Assembly: GCA_905160935.1 (NCBI GenBank)
Contig: CAJHZI010000203.1
Location: 936,001-1,000,000, forward strand
Direction of reading: 5' to 3'
DNA length: 64,000 nt
From: Enchytraeus crypticus
Lineage: Eukaryota; Annelida; Clitellata; Enchytraeida; Enchytraeidae
In this document: positions 1 to 10,819 of the stretch, piece after piece
Layout of the letters: every line of letters begins with the position of its first letter
Numbering within the stretch: position 1 is the first letter of the stretch
The notes under the pieces: model-generated
Seen by the model: the letters and a program-made list of their open reading frames with translations, nothing else
What the model was told of the DNA's origin: nothing
The model's database searches: none
Translations under genes and position numbers: made by a program

Positions 1-130
1 AAATACTATTATTGTTAGATAATTGCTAATGTTTAAATCATAATTTGCTTATTATGCATTTAAAATCAAGCTCTCAAAATTTTATAGAAATCTAAAACGA
101 ATCTTTTGCTGGTGGATCTTATTTATGTCA

Positions 131-493
131 TATTATCATTATATCATAATGGCATATTTATAATATACCATTATATCATAATGGCATATTTATAATATAC
201 CATTATATCATAATGGCATATTTATAATATACCATTATATCATAATGGCATATTTATAATATACCATTATATCATAATGGCATATTAATGGCATATTTAT
301 AATATACCATTATATCATAATGGCATATTTATAATATACCATTATATCATAATGGCATATTTATAATATACCATTATATCATAATGGCATATTTATAATA
401 TACCATTATATCATAATGGCATATTTATAATATACCATTATATCATAATGGCATATTTATAATATACCATTATATCATAATGGCATATTTATT
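131..493. repeat. 32-bp tandem satellite, about 11 units
   Basis: A 32-base unit (GGCATATTTATAATATACC followed by ATTATATCATAAT) is repeated almost without change, with one shortened unit near 281-300. Each unit contains the near-palindrome CCATTATATCATAATGG. The uniformity of units suggests recent expansion or homogenisation. No coding potential. Sequence before 131 shows nothing recognisable. Confidence 0.9.
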
Positions 494-591
494 ATTATAC
501 CTTCTAAATCCAAGCAGTCAGATTTGTTTATCATGTTCTGATTAGCGGTAATTTATTTAGTCAAAAAGTTATATCTACATGTATGAAAATC

Positions 592-1200
592 ATCTCTTAT
601 AGTGCACTACCTACTGGCTGGTCCATGGTATATAACGCCTCCACTCTTCTCTGTTTTCCGCATTCCTCTTCATATCCACATATGAGTGGGTCTTTAAATC
701 ATCTAACATTCCTAATCTCGGCCTGACACTGCCTCTATCTCCTTCCATTCTATCTTCTATGACCTCTTTTAATAGACCTTCCCCCCTTAGAATGTGTCCT
801 ATCCAACTCTTCTTCCCATTTCTAAATAAATTTATCAACTGTCTATCTGTACCAACTCTCTCCAGAACTTCCTCATTTGTAACCTTTTGAGTCCAGCCAA
901 TCCATTCCATTTTTCCCTATATTCACATTTTCAATGTCTATAGTTTCCTAATACATTCCTTCCTTAAGGTCCATGTTTCACATCCATATAACAGCGTGGT
1001 CCATACCAAGATTTTCACTATCTTTATCTTTGTGCCTTTCTTTAGACTTTTAAAAAAGTTTTTTCCATTTTTACCGAAGGCCTCTTTTGCTTGTGCAATC
1101 CTACTGCATATTTCAGTCTCACATTCCAAATCTTCATATCTGTATTACCTAAATATTTGAAAATCCTTACATGTTCCAATTTCGTAACATTCATTTTAAT
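592..1200 (-). pseudogene. LINE-R (RTE-like) retrotransposon 3' fragment
   Basis: On the minus strand, two open pieces (1129-938 and 910-611) encode the C-terminal part of a non-LTR retrotransposon polyprotein: LLYGCETWTLRKE, then WIGWTQKVTNEEVLERVGTD, then SWIGHILRGEGLLKEVIE and a basic RPRLGMLDDLKTHSY tail ending WRRYIPWTSQ. This C-terminal region follows the reverse transcriptase in RTE-type 'endonuclease-reverse transcriptase' proteins of animals; the clade name is from memory and is not certain. The pieces are in different frames, so the copy is dead. The 3' end lies at the low-coordinate side and reads, on the minus strand, GACCAGCCAGTAGGTAGTGC. Related copies lie at 2152, 5430, 9300, 18140, 28985, 33695, 34567, 42510 and 47138. 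Confidence 0.8.
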
Positions 1201-2077
1201 CATAAATATGAAAACCATATACTAGTTCAAATGGCCAGAGTCACTTTATTTATTCAAGATGGTAGTTTTATGATAAAAGTTTAATATTTTAATAAAACAC
1301 TATTATGCACATAAATAAAGCGCTTTAATAAAGATATGGACAAACCTTGGGCAGAGTAACAGTAATACAGCAACTTACTGAGTGTATTTTAATTATAATA
1401 AAATTATATTAATGTTAGCCTTTCTTCGAAGTTCTGCAGTATAGTGTTTACTGATGTATAGGCCTCCTAACTTACACCTAGGCCTATTGACTTTCCAATT
1501 ACATTTGAATGATTTAATTTAGCTCTTATTGTATTTATTCAGAAATAGGCAGTGATCGCCAAAATACTTTTCAAAAGAATTTTTAAAATACTTTTGAAAT
1601 TACTCTTTGAAAGTATTTTGAAAATGCTAAAATAAATTAATTTTTTAAAGTAATTGAAAGTAGACAATAAACTAGTACTTCGAACATGCTTTTGAAAATA
1701 CTCTTCTAAAATACTTTTTTAAACAGATTGTCAATGCAATGACTTGCACACATGACATTATAATATGCACATAAATATTAAAATTATAATATGCCTAAAA
1801 TATTAAAATTTTAAAATAAAATATCTAAAAATGTAACTTTTTGTTTTATTTTATTAAATTGTTCACATTTAACAAAAATTTAAATTTAAGTCCATCTTTC
1901 TATGACTTTCATAATTTATTATATTAGAAATGCCATTTATTTACTATGAAGTCATTGTTTTTACCTCAAGAAAAAATAACTACATCATTATTTTTAGATA
2001 ATTTAACTAACGGATTTTATCTTGCGATCAAACTAACATGGATGCGATATACTCCTTTAAAAATTATTTAAATTATG

Positions 2078-2082
<5 letters not shown>

Positions 2083-2151
<69 letters not shown>
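2083..2151. repeat. (TA)n microsatellite
   Basis: An uninterrupted TA array that directly abuts the 3' end of the LINE-R fragment at 2152. It may have grown from the retrotransposon tail or been its target. Confidence 0.95.
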
Positions 2152-2153
<2 letters not shown>

Positions 2154-2335
2154 TAGTGCGGTATATAACGCCTCAACTCTTCTCTGTCTTCCGCCTTCCT
2201 CTTCATTTCCCCATATGCGTGAATCTTTAAATCATCTAACATACCTAATATCGGCCTGCCCCTGCCTCTTTTCCCTTCCATTATACTTTCTATATCCTTT
2301 ATTAATAGATCTTCCCCCTAAGGAAATTATGCTTC
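2152..2335 (-). pseudogene. LINE-R 3'-end fragment
   Basis: Reverse complement matches the last part of the LINE-R coding region and tail (GGCGTTATATACC-type end; GGCAGGCCGATATTAGGTATG upstream in sense). Heavily truncated at 5'. It lies inside hAT-like element 1 and against a (TA)n array. Confidence 0.7.
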
Positions 2336-2919
2336 CCCTAAGGTAAATTATTATAATAATTAAATAAAAATTAGATAACATTATATATGACTAATTATGA
2401 TGAATGTTATATAATTAATAAATATTTTAGAAATATGCTACAAACCCGTTGTCTGCTAAACAATCAATAACAAAATCAAATTTCTAGATATAAATAATAA
2501 CTTTCTTTCGGTTTGGGTTTCCAGATTTGGTGTACAAAATAAGTGATCTAAATTTCAAATAAAAATTAAAGAAAGGCATTTTGAACATTATTTTCAAAAG
2601 TGTACTCAAAGATGATTCAAAAGAATTTGAAAATGATTCAAAATACTTTTTAAAAGTATTTTAAAAATACTTTTAAAAATACTTTTATAAGTATTTTGAA
2701 AATAGAAAATAAAATAGTATTTTCTATTTTGGAAAAATATCCTATTTTAAAAATATTTTAGCATCCATCACTGCAAATAGGCCTACGTTATATTATCCAC
2801 CCAACTAATATAATTATCTCTATATTCGCAATGTCTTACACTGAAAATTAAACCGGTTTTATTCTATTTAATATTATTGGCGGTAAACAGATGTAAACCA
2901 TTACGAGAAGAGATAAACC

Positions 2920-3480
2920 TGTTCTCACAATGATTTATATCAATGACTTGTGTGCTTGCAGTTCCAGTTTAGAAACCCTTTATCTCTATTCTGACGATGC
3001 AACATTAGTTAGATAATTATACAAAATCTATCACTGATAGTGAGTTGCATTAATACGTTCTGGATGCGATACACCAGTGGCACATGTATGACAATTATGT
3101 CTAGCTTAAAACAAATGCTAAGTCATATTTTATAATTACAACAAATCTATACGTCAAAATTTTAATTAACATCTTGATTCCATTTTTTTACACAGAGTTA
3201 GAGGGCACGCATCTCGGTGTAATATTTTTGCAGGATCTCTCGTTTTCCACATTATTAAAACATTTCTAATCGATCTTGAAAAACTTCCACTGTTCTTAAT
3301 TATTTCACTTACTTAGTCCAAAGATAGCAAATTACTCTTTAGACCTTAAATGAGCAGTGTTTGTCAGAGCCATATGGGAGTGATAGTATTGCTGAAACCT
3401 CTGGAATGTGACATTGGTCTGATCGAATCAATATAAGCAATTAAATATATTGAACGATCTGAAATATTCCCCAAGACTAA
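2920..3480 (+). pseudogene. Decayed LINE reverse-transcriptase remnant
   Basis: The plus strand, with frame breaks, reads MIYINDLC then LYLYSDDATLV, resembling the RT stretch before and including the YADD box (here YSDD) of jockey/CR1/L2-type LINEs. Further along, LEGTHLGVIFLQDLSF resembles the LGV block that follows the RT palm. Many stops; long dead. Its probable 3' end is the segment at 3830-3918. Confidence 0.5.
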
Positions 3481-3829
3481 CAAAGCCATTGATGCTGACA
3501 CATTTGAACTATAAAGAAGTTGATGAAATCACAAATAATAAGCATTATTCAAATTTTAATGCAGCCATTGTCTTAGAAACATCTTTAGCATAGTACCTAT
3601 TCTGAATTATTTCGGACACAACACGTATAAATCTAAAGCTACAATCATTTAATCTACTGTATTTATTCAGTAAATTCTTTATAAATTTTAAGTCATAATG
3701 AGTAAATTTTTTATAAATTTTAAGTCATTTTCATAATGTGTGAAACCAGACATAATTCTTAAACATCTGAAAGTATCGTCTATTTCTGAGTCTGTTAGTT
3801 GAACTATATTTTCTCTTCAGCACGTGTTT

Positions 3830-3920
3830 TTCAGATCGTTTGGAGCGAATCGATTTGTAGTGACATGTGATGGGGGACGTCCCTGACATCATCATTGTAT
3901 GAGGAAACGGACGTTAAAAC

Positions 3921-3955
<35 letters not shown>

Positions 3956-3970
3956 TATTATTATTATCAT
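3830..3970 (+). mobile_element. LINE 3' end with (TTA)n tail
   Basis: Contains GACGTCCCTGACATCATCAT then ATGAGGAAACGGACGTTAA, followed by (TTA)n from 3919. The same end recurs in reverse at 34797-34890 and 34978-35025, and a related one at 9850. Its last 39 bases align without gaps with the SINE-A tail (30 of 39 identical). The bases 3481-3829 between it and the RT remnant hold nothing else recognisable. Confidence 0.6.
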
Positions 3971-4191
3971 TATACTTGGCCTATTCCTCAGAACCAACTT
4001 CGCTGAATCTTTTAATCAATTTCCACGCATTTAGCAATGTATCACAGGAAGATCTGGATATGTTTCTTCTAAAATTTTATCACCACAACGACATGGTCTT
4101 TGTAGGAGAAAATGAACTTTAGACATACATAGTCTGTGAAAAACAAAATTCACTATGTGAAATGATTAATATTTCAGCTAGTAGAAATACC

Positions 4192-4193
<2 letters not shown>

Positions 4194-4237
<44 letters not shown>

Positions 4238-4299
4238 TATATATATACACACACACACACACACACATGTACATGTATATATATATGTATATATATATA

Positions 4300-4349
<50 letters not shown>

Positions 4350-4352
4350 TAG
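4194..4352. repeat. (TA)n / (AC)n compound microsatellite
   Basis: TA array with an internal (AC)n block near 4247-4266 and interrupted TA units to 4352. The apparent reading frames of alternating Tyr-Ile are artefacts of the array. Confidence 0.95.
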
Positions 4353-4518
4353 CCTAGATGATGGGGTGATCTTCTCGCACCACACTATTCAAGGAATTGC
4401 AACGAAAACTAAAACTAAAATTAAACTCTCTCGTTTACTGAAACGAGAACGACAACGATAAAAGTTTTGCAATCGAGTCCTGAATAGGAATGAGTTTTAA
4501 TAGGAATATAAGTACTGT

Positions 4519-4590
4519 TTGTATGTATACTTGTATGTATACTTGTATGTATACTTGTATGTATACTTGTATGTATACTTGCATGTATAC
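4519..4590. repeat. 12-bp tandem repeat, six units
   Basis: Six consecutive copies of TTGTATGTATAC; the last has one change (TTGCATGTATAC). Confidence 0.9.
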
Positions 4591-4849
4591 TGAAAGCATA
4601 CACTAAAGTTCTCTATCTATAGCAACAACAACAACAAGTTATTGGACGAATTTGTTTTTCCATGGGTTTAATAAAGTCATGAAAGTATGACAATTATCGA
4701 AGATTGTGCGACCTCTAATATATGCGATATATATGTACATATATAGTTACGTAAACATAACACTGTTGCATTATGAAGGATTTTAATACATTAAAAAATA
4801 AACTGCATATACAGTATATTGAAGTCCAACTTTATATTCTAAAATATAT

Positions 4850-4885
4850 TCTTCTTCTTCTTCTTCTTCTTCTTCTTCTTCTTCT
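4850..4885. repeat. (TTC)n microsatellite
   Basis: Twelve or so TTC units. The stretch 4886-5160 around it holds nothing recognisable. Confidence 0.9.
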
Positions 4886-5162
4886 AAGAAACCGACAAGT
4901 TCCCTAAAAAGTAACTGTATCAATAGAAACTAATGAGGGAGAAGAAGTTTAATTTTAAAATTGTTATCTTTAACTAGCCACCCCAGGCTTCTTACAATAG
5001 GAAAAAGCACGCTTCTGAACATTTAACACAGACTTGCATTGCGACTGAAGGTTATCAGTTCTATCATTATCAATCAAATTTTAATATAAAATAATTTAAC
5101 TAATTTTTATCTGCAGGTAGAGTGAAATATATTTATAGATGTAGAAGTCTATACATGTACGA

Positions 5163-5395
<233 letters not shown>

Positions 5396-5429
5396 TCTAA
5401 AAGTCTAAAGTATATATATATATAAAGTC

Positions 5430-5875
5430 TCAAGAAAGACACAAAGATAAAGATAGTGAAAACTTTGGTTTGGACCACGCTATTCTATGGATGTGAGACA
5501 TGGACCTTAAGGAAGGAAGATGTTAGGAAACTGGGGGTGTTGGAAATGTGGATTTGGAGAAGAATGGAGAGGATTAGCTGGACTCAAAAGGTTACAAATG
5601 AGGAAGTTCTGGAGAGAGTTGGTACAGATAGACAGTTGATAAATGTAGTAAGAAATAGGAAGAAGAGATGGATACGACACATTCTAAGAGGGAAGGTCTA
5701 TTAAAAGAGGTCATAGAAGACAGAATGGAAGGAAAAAGAGGCAGAGGCAGGCCGAGATTAGGTATGTTAGATGATTTAAAGCCCACTCATATGTGGAAAT
5801 GAAGATGAAGGCCGAATTCAGGGAAGAGTGGAGGCGTTATATACCACGGACCTGCCAGTAGTCAGTGCACTAAGA
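5430..5875 (+). pseudogene. LINE-R (RTE-like) 3' fragment, plus strand
   Basis: An open piece (5456-5704) encodes MKTLVWTTLFYGCETWTLRK, then LEMWIWRRMERISWTQKVTN and RWIRHILRG. A frameshift near 5700 separates it from the downstream LLKEVIEDRMEGKRGRGRPR-like tail, which reads on to about 5860. The 3' end reads ACCTGCCAGTAGTCAGTGCA and runs into a short (TA)n array at 5876-5893. A relatively well preserved copy of the family's C-terminal region, but broken and 5'-truncated. Confidence 0.8.
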
Positions 5876-6076
5876 GATATATATATATATATACTATTAT
5901 ATATGTAATATGTAGTTAATATTCTATATATGTAATAATTTAAATATAATTTTTATTTAGCTTACTATTATTATTGAACTCTTTCTGTAAAGTAGTCTCC
6001 AAGGCAGAGTTAGGCCATGACACTGATATACAAGTTTTCGTTGTTATCTATGGACTTAATGTACTGTAATTATGTG

Positions 6077-6219
6077 TATATATATATATATATATCTTTA
6101 TACATACATACATATATATATATATTATATATAATTATATATGTAATTATATATATATATACTGTATATATATATATACTATATATATATATATTATATA
6201 TATACATATATATATAGAC

Positions 6220-6271
<52 letters not shown>

Positions 6272-6275
6272 TTGG
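6077..6275. repeat. (TA)n microsatellite cluster
   Basis: Interrupted TA arrays with occasional ATGTATA and ACTATA variants. The stretch 5895-6076 before it is AT-rich and without recognisable features. Confidence 0.95.
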
Positions 6276-6362
6276 CTGATATACACGTATATACATAGTA
6301 CCTTATATACACTGTGTTTTTATAACTGATACCCCATATTCTTTTTACAGTAAATTCATAAG

Positions 6363-6473
6363 GATGATCTTGACATTTAGACTACTTGACCTGCAGCCAA
6401 GTCTATCAGCTTTCGGTTCTCTTTATCTGGTAGACTTGGCTGTTGATCAAGTACTCTAAATGTCAAGATCATC
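6363..6473. other. Long imperfect hairpin, 47-base arms
   Basis: Bases 6363-6409 and 6427-6473 are inverted copies of each other with about four or five mismatches or small shifts, separated by a 17-base loop. Both arms begin and end with GATGATCTTGACATTTAGA on their respective strands. A transcript would fold into a pre-miRNA-sized stem-loop; equally it may be a minimal palindromic MITE. No target duplication is visible. Confidence 0.75.
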
Positions 6474-6816
6474 GGTCAACTCTTCACGACTTTATTGTAA
6501 AATGAATGTGGTTATCAGTTATAAAAAACATAGTGCATATCCACTTTCACTGTTTTTTAAATATGTACATTTTTTCGCAATTTTTTATATTATTACTAAT
6601 TTAAATGTTTCAATGAAGTTTTCAACAATCAATTTGTTTCTACCAGTGATGTTAGGCCTTGGCCTTGAGCCGGCCTTAAGGCCACTAAGCCCCGGCCTTG
6701 GCCTTGGCCTTGTGGGTTCCGGCCTTGGCCTTGACTTTGCGAATTCTGGCCTTCGTCTTGGCCTTGCACCCTGGCCTTGGCCTTGTCCTTGATCAAGGCC
6801 AAGGCCAAGGCCAAGG

Positions 6817-7075
6817 TTGGAAAACTACATTGATATAATTAATCATCCAGACTTTGAGAGTAGTGAAACTTCAATGAAGATTCTTTATGAACTTGAGGAA
6901 TCTGCTGCTCTAAAGCCTCTCTTTCAACGTATTCTTTGTGTGCTTGCCACATCTGCTCCTGTGGAGAGAATATTTTCACAAAGCGGCCTCGTAATGAGAC
7001 CTCATCGCGCTTGAATGTGTGATTCAATGTTGGAAACCCTTATGTTTCTAAAGTGTAACAGTGATTTTTACGAAT
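6817..7075 (+). pseudogene. hAT transposase C-terminal (dimerisation domain) remnant
   Basis: Reads FESSETSMKILYELEESAAL, then LKPLFQRILCVLATSAPVER and IFSQSGLVMRPHRA before a stop at 7012-7014. Beyond the stop, the same frame continues as MCDSMLETLMFLKCNSDFYE. The block L..ILCV.ATSAPVER.FS.SG....P.R is the signature of the hAT C-terminal dimerisation domain of animal transposases and ZBED-type proteins. Only the last quarter of a normal transposase (usually 600 residues or more) remains; there is no N-terminal zinc finger or catalytic core in the element, so this copy is defective. Confidence 0.8.
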
Positions 7076-7214
7076 TTCATACTCAGTTAAGTACTTTTGT
7101 TCTTATCGTATCTGTTTCTATATCTAATCTGATTTTAGTAACATATTAGCCTCTTCAGTGATAGCCTACTTCTGCTATGAAGGTAGCACATTTCAGTGAT
7201 ACTTCTGTTCAAAC

Positions 7215-7955
7215 CTCTGGTCCCCATATCGGAAATCGGAAATTGCTTTAGCCGAATCAGTACAAAAAAGATTTACTAAACGTTTTCACAGTATGAGTGG
7301 GCTTCAATATCCTGATAGACTAAAAGTTCTAAAAACAGTCTTTGGAACAACGCCGAATAAAAGCAGACTTGTGCATTTATTACAAAATAATTTTCAACTT
7401 AGTTCATCTAGATTCAAATGAATTTTTCCATTTCAAACAAGGAGTTACTAGGTATATTGGCAAAACCATTTATTTAAATTCCTTTCGTTTCAACGCTGAA
7501 GGATATTATTCCAAAAATCGATGTATTGCTCCTTGGAATTCTTTGACTTATCAAGTTGTTAATGCTAAATCTTTAAATGACTGTAGGAAGGGTCTAGAGT
7601 CTACTGATTTAAGAAAAATTTTAAAGAACAGATGCGACTAGGATGGCACAATTTTAGCAAAATTGTAGCAATAATTTCATGAGTTACTGGAAGTTTTAGC
7701 ACTAAAACTTTTTGTTTTTAAATTTTTTAATCTTTTAGACTAATTAAATCGATTGAGACGTCTATCTAATACTTTGTGCCGTTATGATCATGAATTATAC
7801 ATTTTATTGTATTTTGTGTAGTTTAGTCGAAACATGTAAGTGCCATTGTTGGCCTTTGTTTTTCCGTTCACGCATACACTTGACATTTTTGCACTCAAGA
7901 ATGTACACGTATAATGTATGATGTGATAAATGAAATAAACAAAAAAATAAAATAG
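7215..7955 (+). pseudogene. Nested jockey/CR1-type LINE C-terminal fragment
   Basis: An open stretch (7342-7641) encodes LEQRRIKADLCIYYKIIFNL, then RYIGKTIYLNSFRFNAEGYY and APWNSLTYQVVNAKSLNDCR, ending LESTDLRKIL. This matches the well-known end of LINE reverse-transcriptase proteins (LEQRR...DL...YKI; F..R....WN.LP..VV.A.SL..F). Upstream 7215-7341 continues the same protein with stops. The 3' untranslated part ends in an A-rich tail, AAATGAAATAAAC, near 7930-7955. It is inserted inside hAT element 2, so it is younger than that element. Confidence 0.7.
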
Positions 7956-8251
7956 GAACGCTAAAATTGCGTCAATGTGGTGTATTCAATATGTCATTTT
8001 CAGCATTACATATCTCGTTTTAATCTCTAATTCTGCGCTTACGATTCAAAATATAGCAAAAGTTGTGGCTGCTTAAAATTTAAATTTCTAGTCCAATTGA
8101 CGTTAAAAGCCTTGGCCTTGGTCATAGTCTTGGCCTTGGCCTTGGTCATTATAGTCTTGGCCTTGACCTTGGCCTTGACCTTGGATGTTATGGCCATGGC
8201 CTTGGCCTTGGCCTTGAGGGTCCTGGCCTTGTCAATATCACCGGTTTCTAC

Positions 8252-9299
8252 ATGGAACTAGGCTAAGAAAAGAAAAACTAAGATACATGGTAATTGCGGA
8301 TGAGAACAGATTTAGGAAACTAAAACGAACTTAAACTAAAATAAGACATTATGAAATGAAAATATGAATAAAAAGCATCGTATTCATGCTACTATGGTTA
8401 ATTCATGCCGTTTCTCGTGAGTTTCATGCACCAGTTTTGTGTCCATTTATCGTTAGGTATTCATTTATCTTTACCCATTGAGGTTCGTAATTGTAATTTT
8501 TTTGTCTTCTCTCTTTACTTGAACGATAGCTCGAAGTTCTATAGCCGATGACATTATCGTATAAGCTACGTACAGGATTCTCTTATCGTAATTGTCAGAT
8601 TAATTTAGTTTGTGTTTGAACTTGTTTCGTACGCATGCATTCTCATTTGTTCCATTCTCGTATTGGCCATGCATGTAAGATAAGATAGATAAGATTATCT
8701 TTAATACACGAACCTCATAAGGCAATCTTTATATACCAGGTTTAAAATGTGAATAGTGATATACGGCCCCAAAAACATTTACATACGCAAAAAGATACAC
8801 GAAAGTGAAGAAATTAAAACAAAAATAGAAATAGAATGCACATAAAATCGAATCGGTTCAAATATGACGAATGTTAGCTTGTTAAATGCATACACAAATT
8901 ATCAAATGAAAAGTGCATGTAAGCCGGTCCAGTTTCCTATGTAGGCCTAAACCTTGTGGATCTCGACCGCACCCTCTTAAAATTCCTAAGCTTTTGATTG
9001 TTCTTTATCTTGGTTTACATTCTTGATATTCTCTTGGCTTCCAAAAGGTTGCTATCGTACACTCCTACATTCTTTACTCCAAAGTCTTACTCTTAGTTGC
9101 CTGTAGGTCAACAGCAACAACAGCCATTTTGTCATGTTATGTTAAGACATGTGTTAAGAATTACAGATAACTATTTCCAGATCAACTTTTAACTTTTTGT
9201 GCATGTATAAGCTAACATGTTACCCCTTACGTACATGTATATAAAGAGCTTTCTCTTTTCTCTCAGACGTATATATAGATATAATATTATTTATATAAT
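8252..9299. other. Unassigned AT-rich DNA
   Basis: No supported gene. GATA-like short repeats occur near 8672-8700. The stretch 8690-8950 has the look of a LINE 3' untranslated region in reverse, but no protein or tail was found to prove it. Confidence 0.4.
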
Positions 9300-9610
9300 A
9301 GTTCATAAGGAAGATATTAGGAAACTTAAGGCATTGGAAATGTGGATATTGAGAAAAATGAATGCCAAGCTAATCCAGAGGATTAGCTGGAGAGAGTTGG
9401 TACAGATAGACAGACAGTTGATAAATGTATTAAGAAATAGGGAGGAGAGTTGGATAGTGCATATTCTAATGAGGGAAAGTCCATTAAATAGGTCATAGAA
9501 GGTAGAATGGAAGGAATTAGAGGCAGAGGCAGGCCGTGATTAGGTATGTTAGGTGATTTAAAGACCCACTCCTATGTGAACATGAAGAAGAAAGCAGACT
9601 CTCCTTCGTG
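9300..9610 (+). pseudogene. LINE-R fragment, degraded
   Basis: Encodes EDIRKLKALEMWILRKMNAK, RISWRELVQIDRQLINVLRN and SWIVHILMRESPLNRS with several deletions compared with the copies at 5430 and 33695. The downstream GRGRP.LGMLGDLKTHSY part is out of frame. Confidence 0.7.
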
Positions 9611-9639
9611 TTTTTTTCTCAGACAATATGAAACTCTGC

Positions 9640-9905
9640 CATAAGATCTTCGTTCTTGCAATTGTATTGGTACTTTCCTTGGAAAACTAAACATTTATCT
9701 CTTTCCCGCTTTATATCTAAATTTTGATCCGCTTGACTTTTCTTTTGGACTTGCACTGTTTTAATCTCTCTTTCTCTTATGGTCTTTGTTTACTCAGTCG
9801 TCATCTTGTGTTGCTTTGACGCCTGTATGTTCAGAATCTGCAAGAGACGTCCCTGACATTGCCTTATAGCGAGGAACAGGGCTTTAAATTCTTTTTAATT
9901 GATTG
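9640..9905 (+). mobile_element. L2/CR1-like LINE 3' end
   Basis: The segment is the plus-strand counterpart of the tail found in reverse at 12400-12600 and 52134-52360: tracts TTGGACTTGCACTGTTTT, CTCAGTCGTCATC and GACGTCCCTGACATTGCC, followed by TAGCGAGGAAC and ending ATTGATTGA. The TTGA-type short repeat at the end is usual for CR1/L2 tails. No coding sequence remains. Confidence 0.7.
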
Positions 9906-10243
9906 ACGAATCATTGGCGTACCCCAATCTTCACCTCAAAAACCTCCGAGTGTCCACTCTTACTCTCACACTAGTCCGCACCCTGCTGTACACCTCAGAT
10001 TACGCCAACATACCTCCTGCTCACTTTCCTCTTCTTTAGCACCGCCCACACCATCGTTCTCAGACCTTATCCTCTCGGACCTTCTTTTAGTAGACAAATA
10101 CAAATATCATCTGCATCCTCCTTCTCAGTTTCCTTTTCTCCTCCACTATTTAACTCAAAATATACATGTAGATCGGTGCGTTTGTCGGCCTTCCAGCATA
10201 ACACCAACCCTCTATGCTGGCAAATATATAAGCCTACTCGCCA

Positions 10244-10248
<5 letters not shown>
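9906..10248. other. Unassigned, possibly LINE-derived
   Basis: Less AT-rich than its surroundings. The minus strand near 9906-10110 has LINE-like codon character, but no motif is clear enough to assign it. Confidence 0.3.
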
Positions 10249-10338
<90 letters not shown>

Positions 10339-10352
10339 CTACATATATATAT
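10249..10352. repeat. (TA)n microsatellite
   Basis: TA array with two single interruptions. Followed by 10353-10511, where nothing is recognised. Confidence 0.95.
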
Positions 10353-10519
10353 ATATCATACCCTAATTGACTGAATTAATAACTTAATACCATCATAATT
10401 CTCACAATCTTCCCTTCCCTATTGATATAAACAATAACAACTCATTCAATTCTTCTGGCATCCTGTCCTCCCACAACGTCTTGTCAAACAAGCAACTCAA
10501 CAACTCCATCCCTCTCACA

Positions 10520-10695
10520 CAGTGGCGTAGCCAGGATTTAGTCTTGGAGGAGGCACTTTAATCTTGGGGTAGGCACTTTGGGGAGGTACACACTTAATAC
10601 GATGTTTGCACTTATATTTTGGCCTTAATAAAACTTTTATATGACATATTGGAGGGGGCACATGCTCCTCCCTGCCTCCCCTCGCTACGCCACTG
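10520..10695. mobile_element. 176-bp MITE with CAGTGGCGTAGC ends
   Basis: The left end CAGTGGCGTAGCCAGG and the reverse complement of the right end CAGTGGCGTAGCGAGGGGAG are terminal inverted repeats. Flanks CTCTCACA (10512-10519) and CTCTCATT (10696-10703) look like a decayed 8-base duplication. Too short to code; a miniature DNA transposon. Ends of this kind are common in invertebrate genomes; I infer hAT-like from the duplication size. Confidence 0.8.
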
Positions 10696-10819
10696 CTCTC
10701 ATTTATTATTTGATAGTTTTTAAATTTTTAAACTTTCGTTTTTGTGTGTGTTAATATCAAGCTAGAATTGTTACTTAGCTAAAGTGTGTATTTCAATTGA
10801 TTTTAAATTATACACGACA

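Larger units (their letters stand above)
1550..2773. mobile_element. hAT-like non-autonomous element 1
   Basis: The left end CAGTGATCGCCAAAATAC and the reverse complement of the right end CAGTGATGGATGCTAAAATA form imperfect terminal inverted repeats. They are flanked by near-identical 8-base duplications, GAAATAGG (1542-1549) and CAAATAGG (2774-2781). Eight-base duplications and CAGTG-type ends are hAT hallmarks. Both subterminal zones (1558-1725 and 2583-2760) are filled with variants of AAAATACTTTTGAAA in both orientations. The interior holds no transposase frame but contains a (TA)n array and a LINE-R 3' fragment, a later insertion. Confidence 0.7.
6644..8243. mobile_element. hAT element 2 with (GGCCTT)n subterminal arrays
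   Basis: A perfect 8-base duplication GTTTCTAC (6636-6643 and 8244-8251) brackets a 1600-base element whose ends are CAGTGATGTTAGGCC and, on the reverse complement of the right side, CGGTGATATTGACAAGGCC. Both ends carry arrays of GGCCTT and its complement (6655-6815; 8107-8230). The interior holds a hAT transposase C-terminal remnant (6817-7075) and a nested LINE 3' fragment (about 7215-7955). Duplication size, ends and transposase agree on the hAT superfamily. The arrays translate to Gly-Leu repeats that are not a real protein. Confidence 0.85.

Noticed and set aside
4119..4461. Open frames of Tyr-Ile repeats over (TA)n arrays, here and at about 15 other places
   Set aside because: Any long TA array is open in some frame and translates to alternating Tyr and Ile; no other coding evidence.
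6460..6814. Gly-Leu-rich frame and its Gly-Gln antisense frame
   Set aside because: Translation of the GGCCTT subterminal arrays of hAT element 2.
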